From Candidatus Pacearchaeota archaeon (GTDB lineage: Archaea; Nanobdellota; Nanobdellia; Pacearchaeales; GW2011-AR1), in the NCBI GenBank assembly GCA_003554465.1, contig PWGL01000036.1, positions 1-20,524 of the forward strand: DNA of 20,524 nt, given 5' to 3'. The notes below the pieces were generated by a model that saw nothing but the letters and a program-made list of their open reading frames with translations, was not told where the DNA came from and did no database searches. The position numbers and the translations under genes are program-made. Positions 6,050-12,304 of this stretch are shown here, in pieces. Positions within the stretch are counted from its first letter, which is position 1; the number at the start of each line of letters is the position of its first letter.

Positions 6050-6481
6050 TTATTCTTTATCTTGTTTAATTTTTTCAGCAGTATTTTCCAAAAAATCCAT
6101 ACCTTCTTTTGTCAATTCTCTCCCCTTCTTTTTCCCCTCCGCTTTTTTTATCATGCCTGCATTCTCTCCTTGTTGTAATATAGTTCTTATAATTTTTCCA
6201 CTACCCTTATATGTTTTATCAGGTTTATGCCCCCTATCTTTTTTTCTACTATATTTTTTTCTTAACTTTTCCACACCTACAACTCCCTTTATATATAATT
6301 GCCTTAATATTGAAGCAGCCCGGTAATACCACCAAGATTTTCTATGAGGCGGTCTTTCATTAGCCATACTTGTTTTTACAAAAGCTGCCCACTCAGGAGT
6401 TTTAAACTCCTCAATATTTTTTAACTCTTCAGCTAAAGCTAAATTTAACTTTCTACCTGAAACTTCATAGATATTTGCCAT
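6050..6481 (-). CDS. rps19e: Ribosomal protein eS19
   Basis: A 143-residue eS19, a small-subunit head protein. Diagnostic blocks: PEWAAFVKTSMANERPPHRKSWWYYRAASILRQ-type sequence at about 29-64 (conserved W, PP, WWYxRAAS, LRxLY), the VGVEKLRKKY segment, and the SGKIIRTILQQGENAGMI segment near 92-111. Length is normal, with a short charged tail. It begins the eS19-eL39-eL31-79aa operon. A TATA box at 6560-6567 and a two-hairpin leader lie between it and the upstream YhbY-like gene, indicating its own promoter and perhaps leader control. Confidence 0.95.
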   Translation of the reverse strand: MANIYEVSGRKLNLALAEELKNIEEFKTPEWAAFVKTSMANERPPHRKSWWYYRAASILRQLYIKGVVGVEKLRKKYSRKKDRGHKPDKTYKGSGKIIRTILQQGENAGMIKKAEGKKKGRELTKEGMDFLENTAEKIKQDKE

Positions 6482-6496
6482 TTTATATATTTAGGC

Positions 6497-6534
6497 CCAC
6501 CTTTCGGCGGTAGATCGGTCTTTTCAGACCTCTA
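6497..6534 (-). promoter_or_regulatory. Two GAAA-tetraloop hairpins in the eS19 leader
   Basis: On the minus strand the leader reads GGTCT-GAAA-AGACC (6517-6530) and then CCGCC-GAAA-GGTGG (6497-6510), each a 5-bp stem with a GNRA tetraloop. The first stem can be extended by TAGA/TCTA across a GA bulge, and that extension then competes for the CC of the second stem through an upstream GG. Two consecutive GNRA hairpins in an otherwise AT-rich leader suggest a binding site or a simple switch, possibly autogenous r-protein control (inference). Confidence 0.6.
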
Positions 6535-6559
6535 ACCTATTATTTATGCCCTAAAAGCA

Positions 6560-6567
6560 TTTATAAA
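6560..6567 (-). promoter_or_regulatory. TATA box upstream of eS19
   Basis: TTTATAAA stands 79-86 nt before the eS19 ATG, right beside the end of the YhbY-like gene. A start site about 25 nt downstream, near 6538, would give a leader of about 57 nt that contains both hairpins. Confidence 0.55.
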
Positions 6568-6568
6568 C

Positions 6569-6814
6569 TTATGCCCCAATTTTTTTTAAAGAGATGGTAA
6601 ATCCCTTTATTTTAACTGAATATTTACCTTCTAAGTAATCAACAATTTTTTCAGATATACTTCTAACATATCTCTTATTCCTAGTTGCAGATTTTAACAT
6701 ATTTATTTTTACAGATTCTCTAGTGTTAAATGCCTTTTCAATTGTTTCAAGAGCTCCATCAGTAAGACCATTCTTTCCTATTTGTATCTTTGCCTCTCCT
6801 TTATTCTTACTCAT
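6569..6814 (-). CDS. CRM-domain (YhbY-like) RNA-binding protein
   Basis: An 81-residue single CRS1-YhbY domain. AKIQIGKNGLTDGALETIEKAF is the typical start (the G-K-N-G-L-T/S loop contacts RNA), followed by the VKINMLKSA strand and the C-terminal strand FTISLKK. Stand-alone CRM proteins are associated with pre-ribosomal particles; in archaea this gene is often next to ribosomal protein genes, as here. Its start overlaps the NFACT-R stop by 8 nt, so translation is likely coupled. Confidence 0.88.
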   Translation of the reverse strand: MSKNKGEAKIQIGKNGLTDGALETIEKAFNTRESVKINMLKSATRNKRYVRSISEKIVDYLEGKYSVKIKGFTISLKKIGA

Positions 6815-7385
6815 TTTTTTCTAGATGTATATTAAACCCTCCTGCAGGTAATGCTTGCATAACCTCATCTTTCTCAATATTTAGTTTTTTTGAAATTAAC
6901 TCCGAAGCTTTTTCCTTGGTCATCTTTCCCGGGGTAATATAGATATCCCCTGTTTTAAAAGGTACTGCCCTTAACCTGTTTTTTTGTTTTTTTAGATATA
7001 ATATCAACCCGACCCTCATTTTTTCTTCCTTATCAGATACCCTGAATGTTCCTTCTTTCATATTTTTCCCCTTACTTATCTGGTGGTTGTTAAATATATC
7101 AACTTTAACTTTCTTTTTATTTTTTTTCCATTGCTGACTAAAACAAGCCGAAAATATAGCCATCTCTCTTAAATCTTCCCCATATAAACTATCATAATTT
7201 GCAAGAGTTACGGTGAATGGAGACCCAGGCTTATTAGTATGCATCATAATTAATTTTTCATCAGCCTTAGAAACCTCTTTAACTAATTCTTCGTTCTGAC
7301 CACTATTCTTTCCACCTACAACCAATTTATTTCTAGATGTAAAAAACCATCTATATTTCTGATAACTATCTTTTATTTTTTTCAT
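6807..7385 (-). CDS. Stand-alone NFACT-R (DUF814) domain protein
   Basis: 192 residues. The start YRWFFTSRNKLVVGGKNSGQNE is the hallmark of the NFACT-R domain, followed by MHTNKPGSPFTV and, near the middle, IFSACFSQQWK. This domain forms the RNA-binding end of NEMF/RqcH proteins, which bind peptidyl-tRNA on split large subunits; here the N-terminal NFACT-N and coiled-coil modules are absent. The last ~60 residues (about 133-192) carry an extra basic domain ending in MTKEKASELISKKL. It overlaps CsaA upstream by 4 nt and YhbY downstream by 8 nt, so all three are cotranslated. A role in ribosome rescue or tRNA/RNA binding is inferred. Confidence 0.88.
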   Translation of the reverse strand: MKKIKDSYQKYRWFFTSRNKLVVGGKNSGQNEELVKEVSKADEKLIMMHTNKPGSPFTVTLANYDSLYGEDLREMAIFSACFSQQWKKNKKKVKVDIFNNHQISKGKNMKEGTFRVSDKEEKMRVGLILYLKKQKNRLRAVPFKTGDIYITPGKMTKEKASELISKKLNIEKDEVMQALPAGGFNIHLEKNE

Positions 7386-7705
7386 TTTATTCTTTTTCCA
7401 TCTTCAACTTTTTTGTCCGGATTAAGTAAAATAACTCCTTCATCATGAATAGTTCCTAAAACCAAACATTCAGACATAAAGTCTGCTATTTGTTTTGGAG
7501 GAAAATTTGTGACTGCAACTATCTGTCTACCTACTAATTCTTCTTTACTATAGTTAGTTATCTGAGCTGAAGATTTTTTTATACCTTTTTTACCAAAATC
7601 TATTTTTAATTTGTAGGCAGGATTCTTCACATTTGGGAAATCTTCAACTTCTAAAATTGTCCCGGTTCTCATCTCCACTTTTTCAAAATCTTCCCATTCT
7701 ATCAT
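7382..7705 (-). CDS. csaA: CsaA-like tRNA-binding (OB-fold) protein
   Basis: A 107-residue EMAP-II/Trbp111-type OB fold. WEDFEKVEMRTGTI opens the domain, followed by NPAYKLKIDFG, KKSSAQIT and VAVTNFPPKQIADFMSECLVLG; the K-S-S-A-Q-I-T and NFPPKQI blocks match CsaA closely. CsaA-type proteins dimerise and bind tRNA; the chaperone name comes from Bacillus and need not apply here. The gene follows the Nudix gene after about 25 nt and overlaps NFACT-R by 4 nt. Confidence 0.92.
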   Translation of the reverse strand: MIEWEDFEKVEMRTGTILEVEDFPNVKNPAYKLKIDFGKKGIKKSSAQITNYSKEELVGRQIVAVTNFPPKQIADFMSECLVLGTIHDEGVILLNPDKKVEDGKRIK

Positions 7706-7730
7706 TTTGAATGATAAGAAAGAGGGCTTT

Positions 7731-8186
7731 TTAACTCTTTTTCAAATAATCATCAACAATTTCCAAACACTTTTTCTGGTCAGGCCATTCCAATTTATCA
7801 TAAGCCTCTCTAAACTCTAACCATTTATAGTCATCATGTTCATTATCTTCATTATTGCAAATTTCTACTTTTTCTTTGCCGACCCTGGCAGAATAAAGTT
7901 TCCATCTCTGTCCTACAATATTGGATCTTTCAGGAATTTCTCTATCATAATCAAATTTCCCTTCTTCATCAAATTCAATTATCTTTAATGCTTTTAGGCC
8001 TGTCTCTTCTTTCAGCTCTCTTTCAATAGCCTTCTTTGTGTCTTCTTTTTCATCAATTCCCCCCTTAGGGAATTCCCATCCTTTCCAATGAAGAACCCTA
8101 TGCAGTAAAAGATATTTTATCTTTTCTTTAGATTCTAAATAGGTTACAATAAAAACAGAAGGTCTATATTTCTTATTTTTTGGCAT
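7731..8186 (-). CDS. Nudix hydrolase, Ap4A-hydrolase-like
   Basis: The Nudix box is perfect: G-GIDEK-E-DTKKAIE-RELKEETGL at about residues 42-64 from the chosen start. WKGWEFPKGGIDEKE before the box and the DYKWLEFREAYDKLEWPDQKKCLE stretch near the C-terminus are like bis(5'-nucleosyl)-tetraphosphatases, which split Ap4A to AMP and ATP. Start: the ATG at 8186 (MPKNKKYRPS) begins just before the first domain strand; a further upstream ATG at 8213 would add nine non-conserved residues. Either start lies inside the end of rbcL (14-nt overlap for 8186), so translation is coupled to RuBisCO. The link to AMP supply for the RuBisCO pathway is inference. Confidence 0.9.
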   Translation of the reverse strand: MPKNKKYRPSVFIVTYLESKEKIKYLLLHRVLHWKGWEFPKGGIDEKEDTKKAIERELKEETGLKALKIIEFDEEGKFDYDREIPERSNIVGQRWKLYSARVGKEKVEICNNEDNEHDDYKWLEFREAYDKLEWPDQKKCLEIVDDYLKKS

Positions 8187-9462
8187 TTGGCTTTGTATAT
8201 CCCCACTCATCAATAGCTTGTTTTAATTCGTCGTGGTTTTTAGAGTATTCTTTCAAATCTTTATTTGCAAGATGAGCATCTACTGCCTGTCTCATAGCCC
8301 TTCCTCCTGCAATACTACCAGAAGGGTGACCATTAACTCCTCCTCCTGCCTGAATTATTATGTCTTTTCCCAAATTTTCTATAAGGTAAGGAATATGTCC
8401 TGGATGTAAACCACCTGAAGAAACAGCAAAAACAGGTTTTATTTTTCTCCAATTTTGTTTTAACTTATTACTAGATTCTTTAATTTTTTGTTTCTTCATC
8501 TCATAACTTAAATTTTTTATTTCCTTAAATCCTCCCTCCATCTTCCCAACTATTGTTCCTATATGTAATTGGTCAACACCTACCAATCTTGAAACATCTG
8601 CCAAAACCATCATTGAAACTCCATGCTTTTTATTACGTGTTAATGCCGCATGCATAGCCCTATGTCCATGAATTACCAACTTAGTATTTTTTCTTAAAGT
8701 TTGTAGACCCGAAAAACCAACAGTTAGAATATCTACCATAATATATCTCCCTCCAGCTTTTTCCACCATCTTTGCCCTTTTCACCATTTCAGAAGTTTCC
8801 GCAGTAACATTAATCATATAAACTTTTTTCTCCCCCGTTTTTCTCTCGGCCCTGTCTCTCATTTTAAGAGTTTCTTTCAACCTCTTTTTAAAGGGATTAA
8901 AATTCTGGCTTGATAAATTCTCATCATCTTTAACAATATCACAGCCACCAACCCATGCATCATAGGCAACTTTAGCATGATCTTTTGTTTTCAATCCAAG
9001 CTTTGGTTTAACAATTGTCCCTACTAATGGTCTTTCCTTAACCCCTAGAATTTTCCTAACACCTTTAATTCCATGCCTGGGTCCCGGAAAAGAATCAACT
9101 ATTTTTTTCGGCCATTCAATATCAACAAGCCTTAGATTTTTCAAAAGTTTCATTCCAAAGATATTCCCTGCAATGCTAGAAAGAATATTTGCCATATTCC
9201 CTCCCTCAAACAACTCACAAGGATATGCAACCTTTATCAATTTATTCTTCTTAACAATATGAAAAACCCTGGCCCCTATTTTGTTCACATAATCTTTTTG
9301 TGTCCCTACGGGCGTCCATGTCCCTATGCTAGATTCTAAGGCTATATTATGGGCAGCTTCTTTTATAGAAATCTTATTTGGCTCAACTCTAAACAAACAT
9401 ACTAGGTCTTTTTTTCTTGGCTTATAATTCAAATCGACGAATTGATGTTTTCTTTTTCCCAT
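8173..9462 (-). CDS. rbcL: Ribulose-bisphosphate carboxylase, archaeal form III type
   Basis: A full-length 429-residue large subunit with all catalytic signatures: ESSIGTWT (E43), GNIFG (N100), TIVKPKLGL (K152, K154), GGCDIVKDDEN (K178 is the lysine that is carbamylated; D180 and E181 bind Mg), HGHRAMHA (H267, R268), H300, loop-6 VGKMEG (K308), SSGG (S349) and GGGVNGHP. It should therefore be active. No small subunit or phosphoribulokinase is present, as expected for form III enzymes of the AMP pathway (AMP phosphorylase, ribose-1,5-bisphosphate isomerase, RuBisCO); the other two genes are not in the window. Forms III-a, III-b and III-like cannot be separated by eye. It heads a minus-strand operon and overlaps the Nudix gene. 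A TATA box lies at 9506-9513. Confidence 0.97.
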   Translation of the reverse strand: MGKRKHQFVDLNYKPRKKDLVCLFRVEPNKISIKEAAHNIALESSIGTWTPVGTQKDYVNKIGARVFHIVKKNKLIKVAYPCELFEGGNMANILSSIAGNIFGMKLLKNLRLVDIEWPKKIVDSFPGPRHGIKGVRKILGVKERPLVGTIVKPKLGLKTKDHAKVAYDAWVGGCDIVKDDENLSSQNFNPFKKRLKETLKMRDRAERKTGEKKVYMINVTAETSEMVKRAKMVEKAGGRYIMVDILTVGFSGLQTLRKNTKLVIHGHRAMHAALTRNKKHGVSMMVLADVSRLVGVDQLHIGTIVGKMEGGFKEIKNLSYEMKKQKIKESSNKLKQNWRKIKPVFAVSSGGLHPGHIPYLIENLGKDIIIQAGGGVNGHPSGSIAGGRAMRQAVDAHLANKDLKEYSKNHDELKQAIDEWGYTKPNAKK

Positions 9463-9505
9463 CTCTTTTTTAAATTTTTAATTTATTAGTAATATGAAAT
9501 ATAAG

Positions 9506-9513
9506 TTATAAAT
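9506..9513 (-). promoter_or_regulatory. TATA box for rbcL
   Basis: ATTTATAA on the minus strand lies about 45-50 nt before the rbcL ATG, predicting a leader of about 20 nt. It is separated from the ORF69 promoter by two 13-bp direct repeats. Confidence 0.5.
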
Positions 9514-9535
9514 CTTTCGTGTCACTATCTAGAAA

Positions 9536-9565
9536 ATATAACATTGAAACATATATAACATTGAA
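9536..9565. repeat. Two 13-bp direct repeats between rbcL and the 69-aa gene
   Basis: ATATAACATTGAA occurs exactly at 9536-9548 and 9553-9565, a 17-bp period. It sits between the divergent rbcL and 69-aa genes and upstream of both, so it is a candidate operator for a DNA-binding dimer. It contains no gene. Confidence 0.5.
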
Positions 9566-9619
9566 TAATAGAATTTAAAAAGTTTATTCAAATATACGAA
9601 TAACTAAAATAAATTTTTT

Positions 9620-9625
9620 AGGAGG
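9620..9625 (+). promoter_or_regulatory. Strong Shine-Dalgarno AGGAGG for the 69-aa gene
   Basis: AGGAGG is fully complementary to the CCTCC at the 16S 3' end in this window and lies 11 nt before the ATG at 9637. Most genes here have no such site, so it both fixes this start and stands out. Confidence 0.7.
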
Positions 9626-9636
9626 CAAGATAAAAA

Positions 9637-9846
9637 ATGAAGTTAGAAGAACCAAGGGAACCCACACCTAAAGGAGTTGACGACAAATTATTAGCATATA
9701 GTCCGACTTTAAGGCAAAATATTGGGATTCCAAGACCATATTATGGAATACAAGAAGGGCAATATTCAATGTCTGGAAGAGATTTATCAAGAAATGAAGT
9801 ATCTAAGGGAAGTAATCTTGATCAGACTATGCTTGATGCTTGTTAA
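9637..9846 (+). CDS. Hypothetical 69-aa soluble protein
   Basis: I do not recognise this protein. It is polar, with Pro/Gly-rich and Tyr-containing segments (KEEPREPTPKG-like start; GIPRPYYGIQEGQYSMSGRD in the middle) and ends in Cys. No membrane helix, signal peptide or metal motif is seen, and it may be partly disordered. A strong Shine-Dalgarno and a divergent position opposite rbcL argue that it is real. A T-rich run (9868-9876) and AT-rich repeats follow the stop and may end the transcript. It could be a small regulator or a ribosome- or RuBisCO-associated peptide, but nothing in the sequence shows that. Confidence 0.55.
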   Translation: MKLEEPREPTPKGVDDKLLAYSPTLRQNIGIPRPYYGIQEGQYSMSGRDLSRNEVSKGSNLDQTMLDAC

Positions 9847-9866
9847 AGACTCTTTAAAAACGCTAA

Positions 9867-9902
9867 ATTTTTTTATTATTATATCATTATATCATTATTT
9901 TT
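9867..9902 (+). terminator. Probable T-rich terminator after the 69-aa gene
   Basis: A run of seven Ts followed by ATTATTATATCATT repeats and TTTTT. Archaeal termination often uses such T-tracts without a hairpin. Confidence 0.35.
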
Positions 9903-9910
9903 AAGTTAAG

Positions 9911-9920
9911 TATTTAAATA
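9911..9920 (+). promoter_or_regulatory. TATA box of the histidine phosphatase gene
   Basis: TATTTAAATA is centred about 25 nt upstream of the ATG at 9940 with no Shine-Dalgarno, so the mRNA is predicted to be leaderless. Confidence 0.55.
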
Positions 9921-9939
9921 TAAAATAATTTTTTTATTT

Positions 9940-10542
9940 ATGAAAATTATAGTAACAAGGCATGGCCAGACTGATTGGAATAAGAAAGGTAAATTCCAAG
10001 GAATTAGTGATATAGGGTTAAATAGAAAAGGCAAGCAAGAAGTTAAGGATTTGGCTGAAAGATTGAAAGACGAAGATATTTTTAAGATTTTTACAAGCCC
10101 TTTAAAAAGAGCCCTAAGCACTGCTGAAGAAATTAAAAAATATCATGAAGAGGCAGAGTTAGTCGTTGAGGATAATCTAAGAGAATTAAGCTATGGTGTA
10201 TTTGAAGGGCTAACTCCTCAAGATGTTAGGAGAGAATTTGGAGAAGATGTTTGGAGAAGGAGAGTGAAAGATAAATATAATTTTGAAATTCCTGAAGGGG
10301 AAAGTTATAATATGGCTGAAGCTAGAATAAACAAATTGATAGAAAAAATTTTAGAAGAAAATAAAGATATAATTGTGGTTTGTCATGGAGGCGTAGGAAA
10401 ATTATTAATAAAAAATTTAGCTAGAATACCTTTTAAGAAAGTAGATAAAGATTATTTAAAATCTGCAGGGTTGACTATTTTAGAAAAGGAAAAAGGAAAA
10501 TGGAAAATAAAAAATTTCAACGATAAAAAATTTTCATCTTAA
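9940..10542 (+). CDS. Histidine phosphatase family protein (phosphoglycerate-mutase-like)
   Basis: A 200-residue branch-1 histidine phosphatase. TRHGQTDWN (R7, H8; H8 is phosphorylated), a second Arg in SPLKRALSTA, acidic LRELSYGVFEG and the late VCHGG (second catalytic His) are all present. This combination is found in alpha-ribazole phosphatase, cofactor-dependent phosphoglycerate mutase (GpmB-like) and broad phosphatases; the substrate cannot be read from sequence. It is cytosolic and monocistronic, with a leaderless-type promoter. The last ~9 nt overlap the convergent gene, so both share a compact end. Confidence 0.92.
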   Translation: MKIIVTRHGQTDWNKKGKFQGISDIGLNRKGKQEVKDLAERLKDEDIFKIFTSPLKRALSTAEEIKKYHEEAELVVEDNLRELSYGVFEGLTPQDVRREFGEDVWRRRVKDKYNFEIPEGESYNMAEARINKLIEKILEENKDIIVVCHGGVGKLLIKNLARIPFKKVDKDYLKSAGLTILEKEKGKWKIKNFNDKKFSS

Positions 10543-10863
10543 AGATCCTATTTTGTAATCTCCTAACATCTTAATTATTTCTTCAGAAAACTCTGTTTTT
10601 TCAATTTTTTCACCACATCTACCCGGAAGGTCTTCAGGATATAATTGCAATAATAACGTTATATCATAAACTTTGTCATCTATAGCTATCCAGCAACTTT
10701 TATAGTTATCCTGATCTGAAATTTCCCCAATACTGTATATTTCTTCCCCGGAATCGATTTCTAGAGATATATAACCTGTAATATTTAAGAAACCTACAAC
10801 TCCCAATGCGACAGCTATTATTGTAAGATATATAAAAACTGGCCTTATCTTTTTATCACTCAT
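10534..10863 (-). CDS. Membrane-anchored cytochrome-b5-like domain lacking heme ligands
   Basis: 109 residues. One N-terminal membrane helix (about 9-30) anchors an external cytochrome-b5-type domain: YSIGEISDQDNYKSCWIAIDDKVYDIT matches the family's start (W, GKVYD, T) and MLGDYKIGSL matches its end. The HPGG block is replaced by YPEDLPGR and the second His is missing; the whole protein contains no histidine, so ordinary bis-His heme binding is impossible. It may bind a different ligand or only keep the fold. Two Cys (C57 and C83) might form a disulfide outside the cell. It overlaps cysS by 8 nt and ends against the phosphatase gene. Confidence 0.75.
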   Translation of the reverse strand: MSDKKIRPVFIYLTIIAVALGVVGFLNITGYISLEIDSGEEIYSIGEISDQDNYKSCWIAIDDKVYDITLLLQLYPEDLPGRCGEKIEKTEFSEEIIKMLGDYKIGSLR

Positions 10864-12265
10864 TTTCGTATTTTTTTATCTTTGGCCCCTCAGGAGTATC
10901 ATTAACATAGAAACCAAGATTTTTAATTTTTTCTCTTATTTTGTCCGCCTCTTCATAATTCCCATCTTTTCTTTCTATCTCTCTCTTTTCTGCTAATTCT
11001 TCTACATCTTTTGGAATCTTGATTTCTTCTTCGTCTAGATTTAGACCGAATACTTTATCCATAATTTTTACTGTTTTCAGTTTTCCTTTTGCCTGGTCAT
11101 CTCTTAAAAGATCCCACAATATAGCCAATGCTTTAGGAGTGTTGAGATCATTGTTTATTGCCTCTTCAAACTTATCTAAATATTCTTTATTTTCTTCCCC
11201 GTCATCTTCTATTTCCCTTAATTTATTTTTTAATCTCTTATATGTATTTTGAGCTTGTTTTAATGTATCAATTGAAAAAGCCAATTGCTTTCTATAATGA
11301 CCATTCAAAACAAAATACCTGAAAGATAAAGGATCAAAACCTTTTTTCTCTAGCTCTTCAACAGTAAATAGTCCCCCTTCACTTTTACTGACTTTTTTAT
11401 TACCACTAGTTAGGAAAGCAGAGTGTAGCCAGTATTTTACCCACGGCCTGACGCAAAATGCTGCTTCTGACTGAGCTATCTCATTATTATGATGTATGGG
11501 AGCATTATCTTCCCCCCCTGTATGTATGTCATATTGCTTTCCTAAATATTTAGAAGACATTGCTGAACATTCAATATGCCATCCAGGATACCCTATTTTC
11601 CATTCAGCCCCAAAATCTTTTGGATCCCATTCTTGTTGTCTTTTCCCTTTTTCTTCAGAAAATTTCCAAAGGGCAAAATCAGTTTTATTTTTCTTTTCTT
11701 TCATATCTACTCTTTTTCCTGCCTCCATATCTTCACTATCAAGATTAGTTAACTCTCCATATTTTTCTATTTTTGAAGTATCAAAATAAATTCCATCACT
11801 TGTTTCGTAAGTATAACCTTTTTCTTCTAAAATTTTTATCAATTCTATCATCTCTTTGATATGTTCTGTTGCCTTACACCAGGTATCTGGATCTAAAATG
11901 TTCAACTTTTCAAAATCTTCTTTAAATTTTTTTAAATAAAATTCCGCTATATCTTTAGCTTTTTTCTTCTCTTTTTTAGCAGCAATCTCTATTTTGTCAT
12001 CACCTGTATCATCATCAGAAGTTAAATGTCCAACATCTGTAACGTTCATAACCCTTTTAACATTGTAGTTATTGTACTTTAAGATCCTAGTTAATATATC
12101 TCCGAAAATATATCTTCTCAAATTTCCTACATGTTGATACCAATAGACTGTCGGACCACACTCATAAATACCTACTTCTGGAGGGTTTATAGGTTCAAAC
12201 TTTTGCTTTCCCCTACTTAAAGTATTACACAATTTCAAAGTCTTTTTACTATTTTTATCTGTCAT
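10856..12265 (-). CDS. cysS: Cysteinyl-tRNA synthetase
   Basis: Class I synthetase loading Cys onto tRNA-Cys. The start chosen is the ATG at 12265 (MTDKNSKK), 40 nt after the metallophosphoesterase stop; a TTG 15 nt earlier is less likely. Motifs: YECGPTVYWYQHVGN gives a zinc Cys and the HIGH variant HVGN; GYPGWHIECSAMS gives further zinc ligands; HTGGEDNAPIHHNNEIAQSEA is the family signature; KKVSKSEG is the KMSKS variant. The C-terminal helical tRNA-binding region (LKTVKIMDKVFGLNL onward) is shorter than bacterial CysRS but complete. Order: metallophosphoesterase, cysS, b5-like protein, probably one transcript. Confidence 0.96.
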   Translation of the reverse strand: MTDKNSKKTLKLCNTLSRGKQKFEPINPPEVGIYECGPTVYWYQHVGNLRRYIFGDILTRILKYNNYNVKRVMNVTDVGHLTSDDDTGDDKIEIAAKKEKKKAKDIAEFYLKKFKEDFEKLNILDPDTWCKATEHIKEMIELIKILEEKGYTYETSDGIYFDTSKIEKYGELTNLDSEDMEAGKRVDMKEKKNKTDFALWKFSEEKGKRQQEWDPKDFGAEWKIGYPGWHIECSAMSSKYLGKQYDIHTGGEDNAPIHHNNEIAQSEAAFCVRPWVKYWLHSAFLTSGNKKVSKSEGGLFTVEELEKKGFDPLSFRYFVLNGHYRKQLAFSIDTLKQAQNTYKRLKNKLREIEDDGEENKEYLDKFEEAINNDLNTPKALAILWDLLRDDQAKGKLKTVKIMDKVFGLNLDEEEIKIPKDVEELAEKREIERKDGNYEEADKIREKIKNLGFYVNDTPEGPKIKKYENE

Positions 12266-12304
12266 ATTTATCTCAATCAATTTGCCTTTTTATTTTTTAC
12301 TAAT

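Noticed and set aside
6497..6534. Kink-turn or box C/D RNA in the eS19 leader
   Set aside because: A CTGA string occurs but no box C partner (RTGATGA) or proper GA/AG tandem with a 3-nt bulge is present.
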